Assembly: GCA_902761905.1 (NCBI GenBank)
Contig: CACWMK010000040.1
Span: 1-61,016, forward strand
DNA from: an uncultured Prevotellaceae bacterium
GTDB taxonomy: Bacteria > Bacteroidota > Bacteroidia > Bacteroidales > Bacteroidaceae
Direction of reading: 5' to 3'
DNA: 61,016 nucleotides
Below the pieces are notes generated by a model, which saw nothing but the letters and a program-made list of their open reading frames with translations, made no database searches and was not told the DNA's origin. Positions 16,717 to 24,998 of this stretch are shown here, piece after piece; position 1 is the stretch's first letter, and every line of letters starts with the position of its first letter. Both the position numbers and the translations under genes were made by a program.

Positions 16717-19530
16717 ATGAATAACAAGATATTGCTCAAGACAATGATAGTGACGGCAGGACTGCTGACCGTCACGACGGGAACCAGAGCCCAAAGCACA
16801 CTGGTAAACTATGAGAGCGGTACAGTAGATTTAGGCATGGGCATTACCCAAAGCCAAAAACTGTCAACAGCTGCCACCCAAACCATTTCGGGCGAAGAGC
16901 TGCAGAAGACTGCTGCCATCACACTGAAAGATGCGCTCTATGGCCGTCTGTTAGGTCTTACAGCCCTCAAGAATGGTAAATTTGAAGGCGATAACGACTT
17001 TGGTGCACGTATGAATGTGCGTGGAGCGCAAACCACCAGTGAGAACAAGCTACTCATACTGGTAGACGGTATAGAGCGTTCCATAGACTACCTGACCCTT
17101 GACGAAATAGAGTCGGTAACCGTACTCCGCGATGGTGCCGCCACTGCGCTCTATGGTTACGAAGGTGTCAATGGGGCTATACTTGTAAAGACCAAGCGCG
17201 GTTTGGCTCAACAACTGTCTGTCAACGTTGGCTATGACCATAAGTTCACTTTCAGCCCTCAAGTAGCAAAGTTTGTAGATGCCACCACCTATGCAAAAGC
17301 CATGAATCAGGCGCGACAGAATGATGGTCTGACACCCATGTACAATCAGAGCGAACTTGAAGCATTTGCTGATGGCAGTACGCCCTACTACTACCCTAAC
17401 GTAGACTGGCAAAAAGAGGCTTTGAAGAATATGGGCTCTGAAAATCAGATTAATCTTTCTCTTAAAGGTGGTAATGAACGCCTGCAGTTCTTTACGCTAC
17501 TCGATTACACTGACAGTCGCGGACTGCTGAAAGGCACCAATCAGGGTGACTATAATTCACAATTAAAGTTCTCGAAAGCCAATGTCAGAACCAACATCGA
17601 TGCGATGCTTACCAAGACCACCAAAATGCAGGTTAATCTGCTTGGTTCCTTCATTGAGACCAATCGTCCGGCAGGTATAACAGCCGACGGTGTTTTCGAC
17701 ATGTTTTATCGTGTACCATCATCGGCCTTTCCCGTAACCAACGACCCCGAAGGAGAGCTGGCTGGTATTTGGGGTGGTAACACCACCTATGGAAGCAACA
17801 ATGTGATAGCACAGATTCAGGCTTCTGGATTCCAAAAGAGCCACGCCCGTTTGTTCCAAGGCGACCTGACACTGGAGCAGGATCTCTCGAACTTGCTGAG
17901 AGGTTTTTCACTGAAAGCGCGTTTCGGTTACAACAACTATTCCGAGATTTATGAAGGAAATACGATGGGATTTATGTATGGCTATGAACGCTACACATTC
18001 GATGCCAGTGGCAACCGTATTGGACTGACCTCTTATTCTGCAGGAGATAAGACCGATAATCTGTCATTCAACTACTGGCAGAACCACCATTCACGTTCTT
18101 CCTATCTCTCTGTGGCAGCCCACTATCAGACACAGTTCACCAACCAGGACCACTTCAATGCATCGCTGATATGGAACCAGAAGAACATCACATCGGATGG
18201 TAAATATCAGACATTCAACCGTATGAACTGGTTACTGAACCTGCATTACGACTTAAAAGAAAGATATGTGGCCGACTTGGTACTGGGCTTCAACGGTTCC
18301 AATCGTTCATACCCTGAAAAGTGGGCTTTCTCACCCGCACTCTCATTGGGTTATATCTATGCCAATCATGACGAGGGACTGCTTAACTTTGGAAAGTTGC
18401 GCCTTTCGGGTGCCATACAGCATCTCGACTATGTGCCCATCAATGGCATCTGGCTGGAGAACTATGACGGTGGTGGTGGCGACTATTACTTCGGGGCTGG
18501 TCGTGGTTCACAAACCTGGGGAACCTTCATATCGTATCAACCAACGCGCCACTTCAACCTTGAGACAGCTTATAAGCTGAACCTTGGCACCGATCTGCGC
18601 CTTGCCAAGAGCATTGATGTAACACTGGATGCCTACTACCAGCTGCGTGACAAGATTCTGATGTCGGCCAATGGATTGAACTCTACTGTGATGGGTATTC
18701 CTTCGGGCTATGTCAACTGGGGCCGTGTGGCCAGCTATGGCGTAGAGTTAGGCATAAACTGGGTAAAACAGTTAAAACATGATATAGCCTTCAACATTGG
18801 CGGACACTTTACTTGGGGCCGTAACAGCATCAGTCGCACCATCGAGAACGTGGCTTATGACTATCTTTCGGCTGTCGACGGACGCGTTAATCAGGCTTGG
18901 GGACTGGAGGCCATCGGTTTCTTCAGCGACGAAGCCGACATTGCGAACTCACCCGTTCAGGAGTTCGACACCTGCCAGCCCGGCGACCTCAAATACAAAG
19001 ACCAGAATAACGATGGAGTCATCAACGAGAACGATGTCGTGAAGATGGGATATGACACCACATCGCCAGAACTGAATTACGCGTTGAATATTGGTTTCAA
19101 ATACAAGCATTTTGGTTTCAACGCCTTACTACAGGGAGCAGCTATGTTCACTCAGTACTTGGGTACTACAGGCGTTTGGACACCCATGATTGACGGTGCC
19201 AACCTGTCGCAGGAATACTACGACAACTGCTGGGATGTGAGCAGTACACCCATCTATCCACGACTCACGTCGCAGACAAACAATAACAACTACCGCGCCA
19301 ACAGTGTATGGTGGAAAAACGTGAACTTCCTGAAGCTCCGCAACATTGAGTTATATTACCAACTTCCAGAAAGGCTCATATCACATATTAATATGCGTGA
19401 GTGCAAGGTGTTTGTGAAGGGCGACAACCTTCTAACCTTTACAAATGTGAAGGGACTTGATCCAGAAAACATCGGAACAGGCTATCCCACGCTGAAGGGC
19501 ATTAATGTTGGTGTATCATTAACATTCTAA
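16717..19530 (+). CDS. susC: SusC-like TonB-dependent transporter lacking the CPD domain (second pair)
   Basis: 937-residue SusC family receptor. The signal peptide ends near TRAQ. Unlike the other two SusC proteins here, no carboxypeptidase-D-like domain or DEVVVxGYG box follows. After about 20 linker residues the plug begins directly (TISGEELQKTAAITLKDALYGRLLGL, NVRGAQTTSENKLLILVDG, YGYEGVNGAILVKTKRG). The barrel ends GINVGVSLTF with terminal Phe. The missing domain explains the shorter length; no frameshift is seen. It belongs to the operon that began at 11504, with SusD 14 nt downstream. Two consecutive non-identical pairs suggest import of two ligand types or sizes. Confidence 0.93.
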   Translation: MNNKILLKTMIVTAGLLTVTTGTRAQSTLVNYESGTVDLGMGITQSQKLSTAATQTISGEELQKTAAITLKDALYGRLLGLTALKNGKFEGDNDFGARMNVRGAQTTSENKLLILVDGIERSIDYLTLDEIESVTVLRDGAATALYGYEGVNGAILVKTKRGLAQQLSVNVGYDHKFTFSPQVAKFVDATTYAKAMNQARQNDGLTPMYNQSELEAFADGSTPYYYPNVDWQKEALKNMGSENQINLSLKGGNERLQFFTLLDYTDSRGLLKGTNQGDYNSQLKFSKANVRTNIDAMLTKTTKMQVNLLGSFIETNRPAGITADGVFDMFYRVPSSAFPVTNDPEGELAGIWGGNTTYGSNNVIAQIQASGFQKSHARLFQGDLTLEQDLSNLLRGFSLKARFGYNNYSEIYEGNTMGFMYGYERYTFDASGNRIGLTSYSAGDKTDNLSFNYWQNHHSRSSYLSVAAHYQTQFTNQDHFNASLIWNQKNITSDGKYQTFNRMNWLLNLHYDLKERYVADLVLGFNGSNRSYPEKWAFSPALSLGYIYANHDEGLLNFGKLRLSGAIQHLDYVPINGIWLENYDGGGGDYYFGAGRGSQTWGTFISYQPTRHFNLETAYKLNLGTDLRLAKSIDVTLDAYYQLRDKILMSANGLNSTVMGIPSGYVNWGRVASYGVELGINWVKQLKHDIAFNIGGHFTWGRNSISRTIENVAYDYLSAVDGRVNQAWGLEAIGFFSDEADIANSPVQEFDTCQPGDLKYKDQNNDGVINENDVVKMGYDTTSPELNYALNIGFKYKHFGFNALLQGAAMFTQYLGTTGVWTPMIDGANLSQEYYDNCWDVSSTPIYPRLTSQTNNNNYRANSVWWKNVNFLKLRNIELYYQLPERLISHINMRECKVFVKGDNLLTFTNVKGLDPENIGTGYPTLKGINVGVSLTF

Positions 19531-19544
19531 ACATCAGAACAGAT

Positions 19545-21245
19545 ATGAAAATTAAGAATATCATTATATCAGCACTGGCAACAGCATCGCTAACCAGTTG
19601 CGTCGACCTCGATTACAGCGAGGTAACCACGAACAACGAGGAATGGGTATACCAGAGTCCTAATTATGGCATACAACGATTGGTAACAAGTCTTTATGCA
19701 CGTATTCCCAATGGCATTGACAAGAATTTCGAAGGTGGTAGCGGTGCAACATTCGCAGCTGCCTGCGACGAGGCCGACTGTGCCTTATCCAATTCAAATG
19801 TTCGCAAGTTCTACAATGGCGGCTGGAGCCCCATCAATCCGTTCTCATATACATGGGAGAATAGCTACAAGGCCATTGCCGAAGCAAATAACTTCCTGGA
19901 AAAGCTTGATAAGATTGACCTTTCGGCTTACGAATACAATAACGATTTCCAGGCCATGAAGAACAAGTTTGAGCTGTTTGAATACGAAGCCCGGTTTCTG
20001 CGTGCCTGGTTCTATTTCGAACTGGTTCGTACCTACGGCGACGTACCATTCACTTTGAAATCGCTCACCAATGATGAGGCCAATCAGCTAAAGCGTACAC
20101 CAGCCATCGAGATTATGGACTGGATTGTAGCCGAAATGGATCGTATTGCAGAATTTCTGCCGATTACTTACGTCACAGAGCTGAACACCGATATAGGGCG
20201 TGCTACCAAACCTATGTGTCTGGCTCTTAAAGCCCGCACCCTGCTATACAAAGCATCGCCACTATTCAATACAAACAACAACAAGCAGTGGTGGCTCGAT
20301 GCAGCCCGCGCCAATCACGATCTACTGGTTAGAGCTGATGGCTGGGGTATCAAGTTAGGACGATATGCTGATATATGGGGCCCCGACAATGGCGACGGCA
20401 CTGAGGTGATCTTTGCAGAGAAGCAAGGTGCTCTCAGCAGTTGGGAGAAATACAACTATCCCGTAGGTGTAGAGAACGGGCAGTCGGGCATGTGCCCCAC
20501 ACAGACATTGGTTGATGCCTATGAATATCAGGATAGTCGTGAAACCTTTGGCAGCCGCCATGCAGGCCAGACTATCAATTTAAACACCGTCAACCCTTAT
20601 GAGGGTCTGGATCCACGTTTTGCTATGACCATTGTGAAAAATGGCGATATCTGGCCCAACTACAATGTCAATCCTATCGAGATCTTTGAGGGTGGTCTGA
20701 ATGCTTCACCTCTAACCAACGCCACACAGACGGGTTATTATCTGAAAAAATACTGCGACCCCAACGTGAACATATCTACCAACGACGCTACCGAGACACA
20801 GCATGCCTGGATTCTGATGCGACTTGGCGAGTTCTATCTGAACTATGCAGAGGCCATGTTCAACTATTATGGCGATGCCAATGTCAAGGGCGAATTCACT
20901 ATGAGTGCCAACGATGCAGTGAACAAGATTCTTGACCGCGAAGATGTGCAGATGCCACATTGGACCGATAATACTGACTGGAAAACCCGCTATGAGCGCG
21001 AACGAATGGTCGAACTTGCCTTCGAAGACCATCGCTTTTGGGACATCCGCCGCTGGAAACAAGGCGACAGTCAGAAACAGATCAGTGTGATACGTCTGAA
21101 CAAAGACATCAATGGTGATGTGATCATGACCCGTTCGACATTGAACCGAGGATGGAACGATAAGTTCTACTTCTTCCCCATCCCTTTCACAGAACTGAAT
21201 AAGAATGAGAATCTGGCCCAAAACCCAGGATGGAGTAATCAATAA
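19545..21245 (+). CDS. susD: SusD-like surface glycan-binding lipoprotein (second pair)
   Basis: 566-residue SusD/RagB lipoprotein partner of the CPD-less SusC. The signal peptide has lipobox LTS-C (Cys19). Visible SusD marks are YEARFLRAWFYFELVRTYGDVPF, the helix WILMRLGEFYLNYAEAMFN, ERERMVELAFEDHRFWDIRRWK, and the end FPIPFTELNKNENLAQNPGW. It is clearly divergent from the first SusD in length and sequence, so the two pairs are not a recent duplication. It is followed 19 nt later by a glycan-binding lipoprotein gene in the same operon. Confidence 0.95.
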   Translation: MKIKNIIISALATASLTSCVDLDYSEVTTNNEEWVYQSPNYGIQRLVTSLYARIPNGIDKNFEGGSGATFAAACDEADCALSNSNVRKFYNGGWSPINPFSYTWENSYKAIAEANNFLEKLDKIDLSAYEYNNDFQAMKNKFELFEYEARFLRAWFYFELVRTYGDVPFTLKSLTNDEANQLKRTPAIEIMDWIVAEMDRIAEFLPITYVTELNTDIGRATKPMCLALKARTLLYKASPLFNTNNNKQWWLDAARANHDLLVRADGWGIKLGRYADIWGPDNGDGTEVIFAEKQGALSSWEKYNYPVGVENGQSGMCPTQTLVDAYEYQDSRETFGSRHAGQTINLNTVNPYEGLDPRFAMTIVKNGDIWPNYNVNPIEIFEGGLNASPLTNATQTGYYLKKYCDPNVNISTNDATETQHAWILMRLGEFYLNYAEAMFNYYGDANVKGEFTMSANDAVNKILDREDVQMPHWTDNTDWKTRYERERMVELAFEDHRFWDIRRWKQGDSQKQISVIRLNKDINGDVIMTRSTLNRGWNDKFYFFPIPFTELNKNENLAQNPGWSNQ

Positions 21246-21264
21246 ATATTAAACACGGAATAAC

Positions 21265-22629
21265 ATGAATAAAATAATAAATGCAGTCTGGGCAATCATG
21301 CTGACAATGGCAATAGTACTGACATCGTGCTCAGACGAAGACAACGAGAGTGCAGCAGACCTGTCGGTAGCAGCATTTTATCCCACCATCGTTATGAGTG
21401 GAACCGAAGTGGAGATAACAGGTAATGGGCTATCACATACTACCGGCGTACTGTTCCCTGGAGGCTTTTCGGCTCAAACGGTAAAAGTCATAGACGATAA
21501 CAGGATTATAGCAACGGCACCTGCCAACATTGCTGAGGCAGAAGACGTTCTGACCATTGTAACAGATGGGGATATGGTGAAGAGTCGGCAAACCATCCGT
21601 AAGGCTCACCCCGCCTTAAGATATTTCAACCCTACCGACGTTGTCAAGACCTACGAAGACTTACAGATTGAGGGAAATGACTTTCTGCTGGTTAAGTCTG
21701 TTGAGATTGGCGAAGGCGAGAATGCAGTAAAAATAGCCGCATTGGACTTTAAGCGCAAGTCGAATACCAACATCACACTTACACTTCCAGGCGAGACACC
21801 CGTTGGCGACAATATAGCTATAAAGAGCTACTTTGAGAATGGTGATGTGCAGACACTTGGTAGCCTGAGTATAGAGAAAGGTGTACAGCCAGGCGGAAAA
21901 TGGGTAGAAAAGGAAATCGACCTTTATAACGGCGGCGACGTAGAAATGGGCGGATGGAGCGGTTATATCAATACCATCTATGCCGACGCCTTTGCCGAAG
22001 CAAAGATAGGCGATATCATCAGAGTGTATATCAAGGATCAGACCGAAGGTTGGCAGCAAGGTTCATTCAAGCACGGCTCTACCTGGGGTGGCCTTACCGA
22101 TGAACTTGGTGTCATTAACCTGACAAGCGAAGATTTTGAACGTGGCTATTACGAGATGACCATCGACGAGGTGACACTGCCACTACTGCAGGAGGCAGGA
22201 CTGATAATAAGTGGTTGCAACTACACTGCCACCAAGGTGGTACTGATTACAGCAGTGTGGGTAACCGAAGGCAACACACCACAGGAAATCGACCTTTATA
22301 ATGGCGATGAGGTTGTGATGGGTGGATGGAGTGGTTATATCAACACCATCTATGCCGACGCCTTTGCCGAAGCGAAGATAGGCGATGTCATCAGAGTGTA
22401 TATCAAGGATCAGACCGAAGGTTGGCAGCAAGGCTCATTCAAGCATGGCTCTACCTGGGGCGGCCTTACCGATGAACTTGGTGTCATTAACCTAACAAGC
22501 GAAGATTTTGAACGTGGCTATTACGAGATGACCATCGACGAGGTGACACTACCTCTACTGCAAGAGGCTGGCCTGATAATCAGTGGTTGCAACTATACAG
22601 CCACTAAGGTGGTACTCATATCATTTTGA
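21265..22629 (+). CDS. IPT/TIG surface glycan-binding lipoprotein with duplicated C-terminal module
   Basis: 454-residue SusE/F-position lipoprotein. The signal peptide has lipobox LTS-C (Cys22). Residues about 33-205 form two IPT/TIG-like Ig folds (AAFYPTIVMSGTEVEITGNGL, then IEGNDFLLVKSVEIGEG). The C-terminal half is two almost identical modules (about 217-328 and 341-452; 4 differences in 112 residues). Each has aromatic-rich GGWSGYINTIYADAF, GDxIRVYIKDQTEGWQQG and STWGG segments that could bind sugar. The same module type, more divergent, occurs twice in the lipoprotein at 34718-37225. A surface glycan-binding role is inferred from position, lipobox and IPT domains; the repeat module itself I cannot name. 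It is the last gene before a terminator. Confidence 0.8.
   Translation: MNKIINAVWAIMLTMAIVLTSCSDEDNESAADLSVAAFYPTIVMSGTEVEITGNGLSHTTGVLFPGGFSAQTVKVIDDNRIIATAPANIAEAEDVLTIVTDGDMVKSRQTIRKAHPALRYFNPTDVVKTYEDLQIEGNDFLLVKSVEIGEGENAVKIAALDFKRKSNTNITLTLPGETPVGDNIAIKSYFENGDVQTLGSLSIEKGVQPGGKWVEKEIDLYNGGDVEMGGWSGYINTIYADAFAEAKIGDIIRVYIKDQTEGWQQGSFKHGSTWGGLTDELGVINLTSEDFERGYYEMTIDEVTLPLLQEAGLIISGCNYTATKVVLITAVWVTEGNTPQEIDLYNGDEVVMGGWSGYINTIYADAFAEAKIGDVIRVYIKDQTEGWQQGSFKHGSTWGGLTDELGVINLTSEDFERGYYEMTIDEVTLPLLQEAGLIISGCNYTATKVVLISF
21913..22620 (+). repeat. Tandem 336-bp direct repeat inside the glycan-binding lipoprotein gene
   Basis: Unit 1 is 21913-22248 and unit 2 is 22285-22620, offset exactly 372 bp (124 codons). 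The DNA is nearly identical with a handful of mostly synonymous differences, which points to a recent duplication or ongoing gene conversion. The 36-bp linker between units is unique. Confidence 0.95.
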
Positions 22630-22686
22630 TAATATTGTTTTTAGGTTCATACATGTGTAATTGGTTTATTAGTTAGTATTTCGTGG

Positions 22687-22721
22687 AAGAGGGTGCGCCC
22701 TGTGTTGGTAGCACCCTCTTT
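22687..22721 (+). terminator. Hairpin terminator after the first susC/D operon
   Basis: AAGAGGGTGC / GCACCCTCTT forms a 10-bp stem with a 14-nt loop, 57 nt after the lipoprotein stop. The T-tract is short. Confidence 0.75.
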
Positions 22722-22765
22722 AAAAAAAATACGTACGAATATGCCACTTATTCATTTTTTTATAT

Positions 22766-22773
22766 TAACTTTG
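22766..22773 (+). promoter_or_regulatory. -7 box for the GH26-GH26-GH2 operon
   Basis: TAACTTTG is an exact TAnnTTTG match, 21 nt before the first GH26 ATG and after the terminator. The mannanases therefore have their own transcript. Confidence 0.6.
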
Positions 22774-22794
22774 TAGCAAAATAAATTCAACAAT

Positions 22795-23829
22795 ATGAAA
22801 AGAGCATTCGTAGCTACCTTATTCCTATCGCTGTTTACCTGTGGTTTTGCACAGATTGCACCTAAACCAATAGATAAAAAGGCGACAAAAGAAGCCTTAC
22901 AGCTTTACGACTACTTGCGTAAAGACGTATGGGGTAAGAAAGTCATTTCTGGATGCCAAGCCCGATGGGATTACAATACAACCGACGCTCAGGAAATTTA
23001 CAATACTGCAGGAAAATATCCTGCACTTAACATCTTTGACTTCCAGCACTTCCGTATGGACCATATCGACTATATGGCCGATACAGCCTTGCAATGGCAT
23101 AAGTCGGGCGGTCTAGTAGGGTTTATCTGGCATTGGAGTGTGCCTGTAGACCCTGGTTTTGACTTACAGCAAGGTTACTCTTTCTATCTGCCATCGGCCG
23201 CAGGACCACAAAAGAAAGGCACTACATTCTCACCCCGAAGAGCACTACAAAAAGGCACTCCCGAGAATAAGCAGATACACCGTGACTTAGAAGCCATTAC
23301 CAAGCTATTACTGCATTACCAAAGTCAGGGTATTCCCATCATCTGGCGCCCTCTACACGAGGCTGCAGGCAACAGTAACCGTGGCGGTACCGCCTGGTTC
23401 TGGTGGGGCAATGATGGTGCCGAAGCTTTCAAACAGCTCTACCTGTATATGCAGAAGTACCTCATGGATCATGGTGTACACAATCTCATTTATGTATGGA
23501 CATCGGAACTCGACGATGACAATTGGTACCCTGGTGATGCGTATGTAGATATTGTGGCGCGTGACCAATATCGTGCAAACTCGAATCACGGTGCATACAA
23601 GGAGCAATTTGATATACTGAAGAAAAAATATCCCAACAAAATGCTTGCACTGGCCGAGTGCGACTGCATGCCAGGAGCCAAGGAGATGGTGGCAGAAGAG
23701 GCAATGTGGCTCTATGTTGCTCCGTGGACTGTACCTTTTGTATTTGGAAGTAATAACACCCCTGAGTTTTGGAAGTCTTTCCTTTATTCAGATACTATTC
23801 TTACAAAGGATGAGATACAAATCAATTAA
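22795..23829 (+). CDS. Endo-beta-1,4-mannanase, GH26 (periplasmic type)
   Basis: 344-residue GH26 enzyme with an SPI signal peptide (about 1-19, CGFAQ), so probably periplasmic. The (beta/alpha)8 domain has the acid/base Glu189 in IIWRPLHEA and the nucleophile Glu288 in MLALAEC. Other GH26 marks are FIWHWSVP, WFWWGNDGAEAF and WYPGDAYVDIVARD. Clan GH-A GH26 enzymes cleave the beta-1,4-mannosyl backbone, and some release mannobiose. Having one periplasmic and one lipid-anchored GH26 side by side mirrors known Bacteroides mannan loci. It is the first gene of an operon with the next GH26 (9-nt gap) and the broken GH2. Confidence 0.92.
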   Translation: MKRAFVATLFLSLFTCGFAQIAPKPIDKKATKEALQLYDYLRKDVWGKKVISGCQARWDYNTTDAQEIYNTAGKYPALNIFDFQHFRMDHIDYMADTALQWHKSGGLVGFIWHWSVPVDPGFDLQQGYSFYLPSAAGPQKKGTTFSPRRALQKGTPENKQIHRDLEAITKLLLHYQSQGIPIIWRPLHEAAGNSNRGGTAWFWWGNDGAEAFKQLYLYMQKYLMDHGVHNLIYVWTSELDDDNWYPGDAYVDIVARDQYRANSNHGAYKEQFDILKKKYPNKMLALAECDCMPGAKEMVAEEAMWLYVAPWTVPFVFGSNNTPEFWKSFLYSDTILTKDEIQIN

Positions 23830-23837
23830 TAAAAACG

Positions 23838-24980
23838 ATGAATATGAAAATTAAATTCCTATTTGCTTTCGTGCTTGTTATGGCAGGCATATCGTGTTCA
23901 AAGACTGATGATAAGGTGGAAAAAGAACCTGAAAATCCAGTAGTTCCAGTAACACCCGTAGAACCAGAAACTCCCCAAAAGCCAGAAGAGGATCCTTCAG
24001 AAGCCACCAATGAGCGTTCGCCAGAAGCTGTGAAACTGCTTGACTACCTCAAGAGTATTTATGGCAAAAAGACACTCTCGGGTGCTTGCACCAACGTGAA
24101 CTGGAATACCAATGAGGCACAATGGGTTTACAAGCATACAGGAAAATGGCCTGCCATCAACTGTTTCGACTTTATACATCTGCCATTCTCTCAGCCTGGC
24201 GGATGGATTGATTATTCTAATATGAAAGTTGTTGAAGACTGGCACAATGCCGGTGGAATAGTAGCCATAATGTGGCATTGGAATGTGCCTGCCAATAACG
24301 GCAGCGACTGGTCGTTCTACTATGGTCATGAAGCCGACAAGACAACATTCGACGTTCGGAAAATATTCGACGAGAACTCTTCGGAATATGGACGTATGAT
24401 TAAGGATATAGACCTGGTAGGATCATATCTCAAAACGCTGAAGGACAAAGGTATTCCAGTCATTTGGCGCCCATTGCACGAAGCAGGCGGCCGCTGGTTC
24501 TGGTGGGGTATGGATGCTGCTGCATGCCAACAGCTCTGGAAGGTGATGTATAAGCGCTTTGCCGAAGCTGGTATTAACAATCTAATCTGGGCATTCACAC
24601 CTGCAGCAGCCTGGCAGGAGCCCTATAGCAAAGGGTTCGACTGGTATCCCGGCGATGAGTACGTGGATATTGTAGGTATGGACGTGTACAACCAGTCAAG
24701 TGCAAGCGATTGCTATACGCTCGACTTCAAGTTCCTGCAGACTCAGAAACCCGAGAAGCTGGCTGCCCTTACCGAATGTGGCAATGTGGCAACCATATCG
24801 AGCCAATGGAACGCCGGTGCTAAGTGGCTTTTCTTCATGCCTTGGTACGACTATGGTCGTACGTCCGACCCGCAGTCAGCAGCCTTCAACGAACAGTCGC
24901 ATAGCAATGCATCCATCAGTTGGTGGAAAGATGCATTCAATAGCGATTACGTGTTATCAAGAGATGATGTAAAATACTAA
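23838..24980 (+). CDS. Endo-beta-1,4-mannanase lipoprotein, GH26 (surface type)
   Basis: 380-residue lipoprotein GH26. The signal peptide has lipobox AGIS-C (Cys20), followed by a Pro/Glu-rich linker (about 24-58), typical of enzymes displayed on the cell surface. The catalytic domain has acid/base Glu215 in VIWRPLHEAGG and nucleophile Glu313 in AALTECGN, plus IMWHWNVP and WYPGDEYVDIVGMD. An alternative ATG lies two codons downstream and changes little. It is presumed to make the first cuts in mannan outside the cell, feeding the SusC/D pairs. Nine nt follow the previous GH26 and 18 nt separate it from the GH2 reading frame. Confidence 0.92.
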   Translation: MNMKIKFLFAFVLVMAGISCSKTDDKVEKEPENPVVPVTPVEPETPQKPEEDPSEATNERSPEAVKLLDYLKSIYGKKTLSGACTNVNWNTNEAQWVYKHTGKWPAINCFDFIHLPFSQPGGWIDYSNMKVVEDWHNAGGIVAIMWHWNVPANNGSDWSFYYGHEADKTTFDVRKIFDENSSEYGRMIKDIDLVGSYLKTLKDKGIPVIWRPLHEAGGRWFWWGMDAAACQQLWKVMYKRFAEAGINNLIWAFTPAAAWQEPYSKGFDWYPGDEYVDIVGMDVYNQSSASDCYTLDFKFLQTQKPEKLAALTECGNVATISSQWNAGAKWLFFMPWYDYGRTSDPQSAAFNEQSHSNASISWWKDAFNSDYVLSRDDVKY

Positions 24981-24998
24981 AATAAAGCTAAGAAAAAA

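Noticed and set aside
11504-21245. The two susC/susD pairs as a recent tandem duplication
   Set aside because: They differ in length (1064 versus 937 and 660 versus 566 residues), in domain content and in sequence. They are ancient paralogues.
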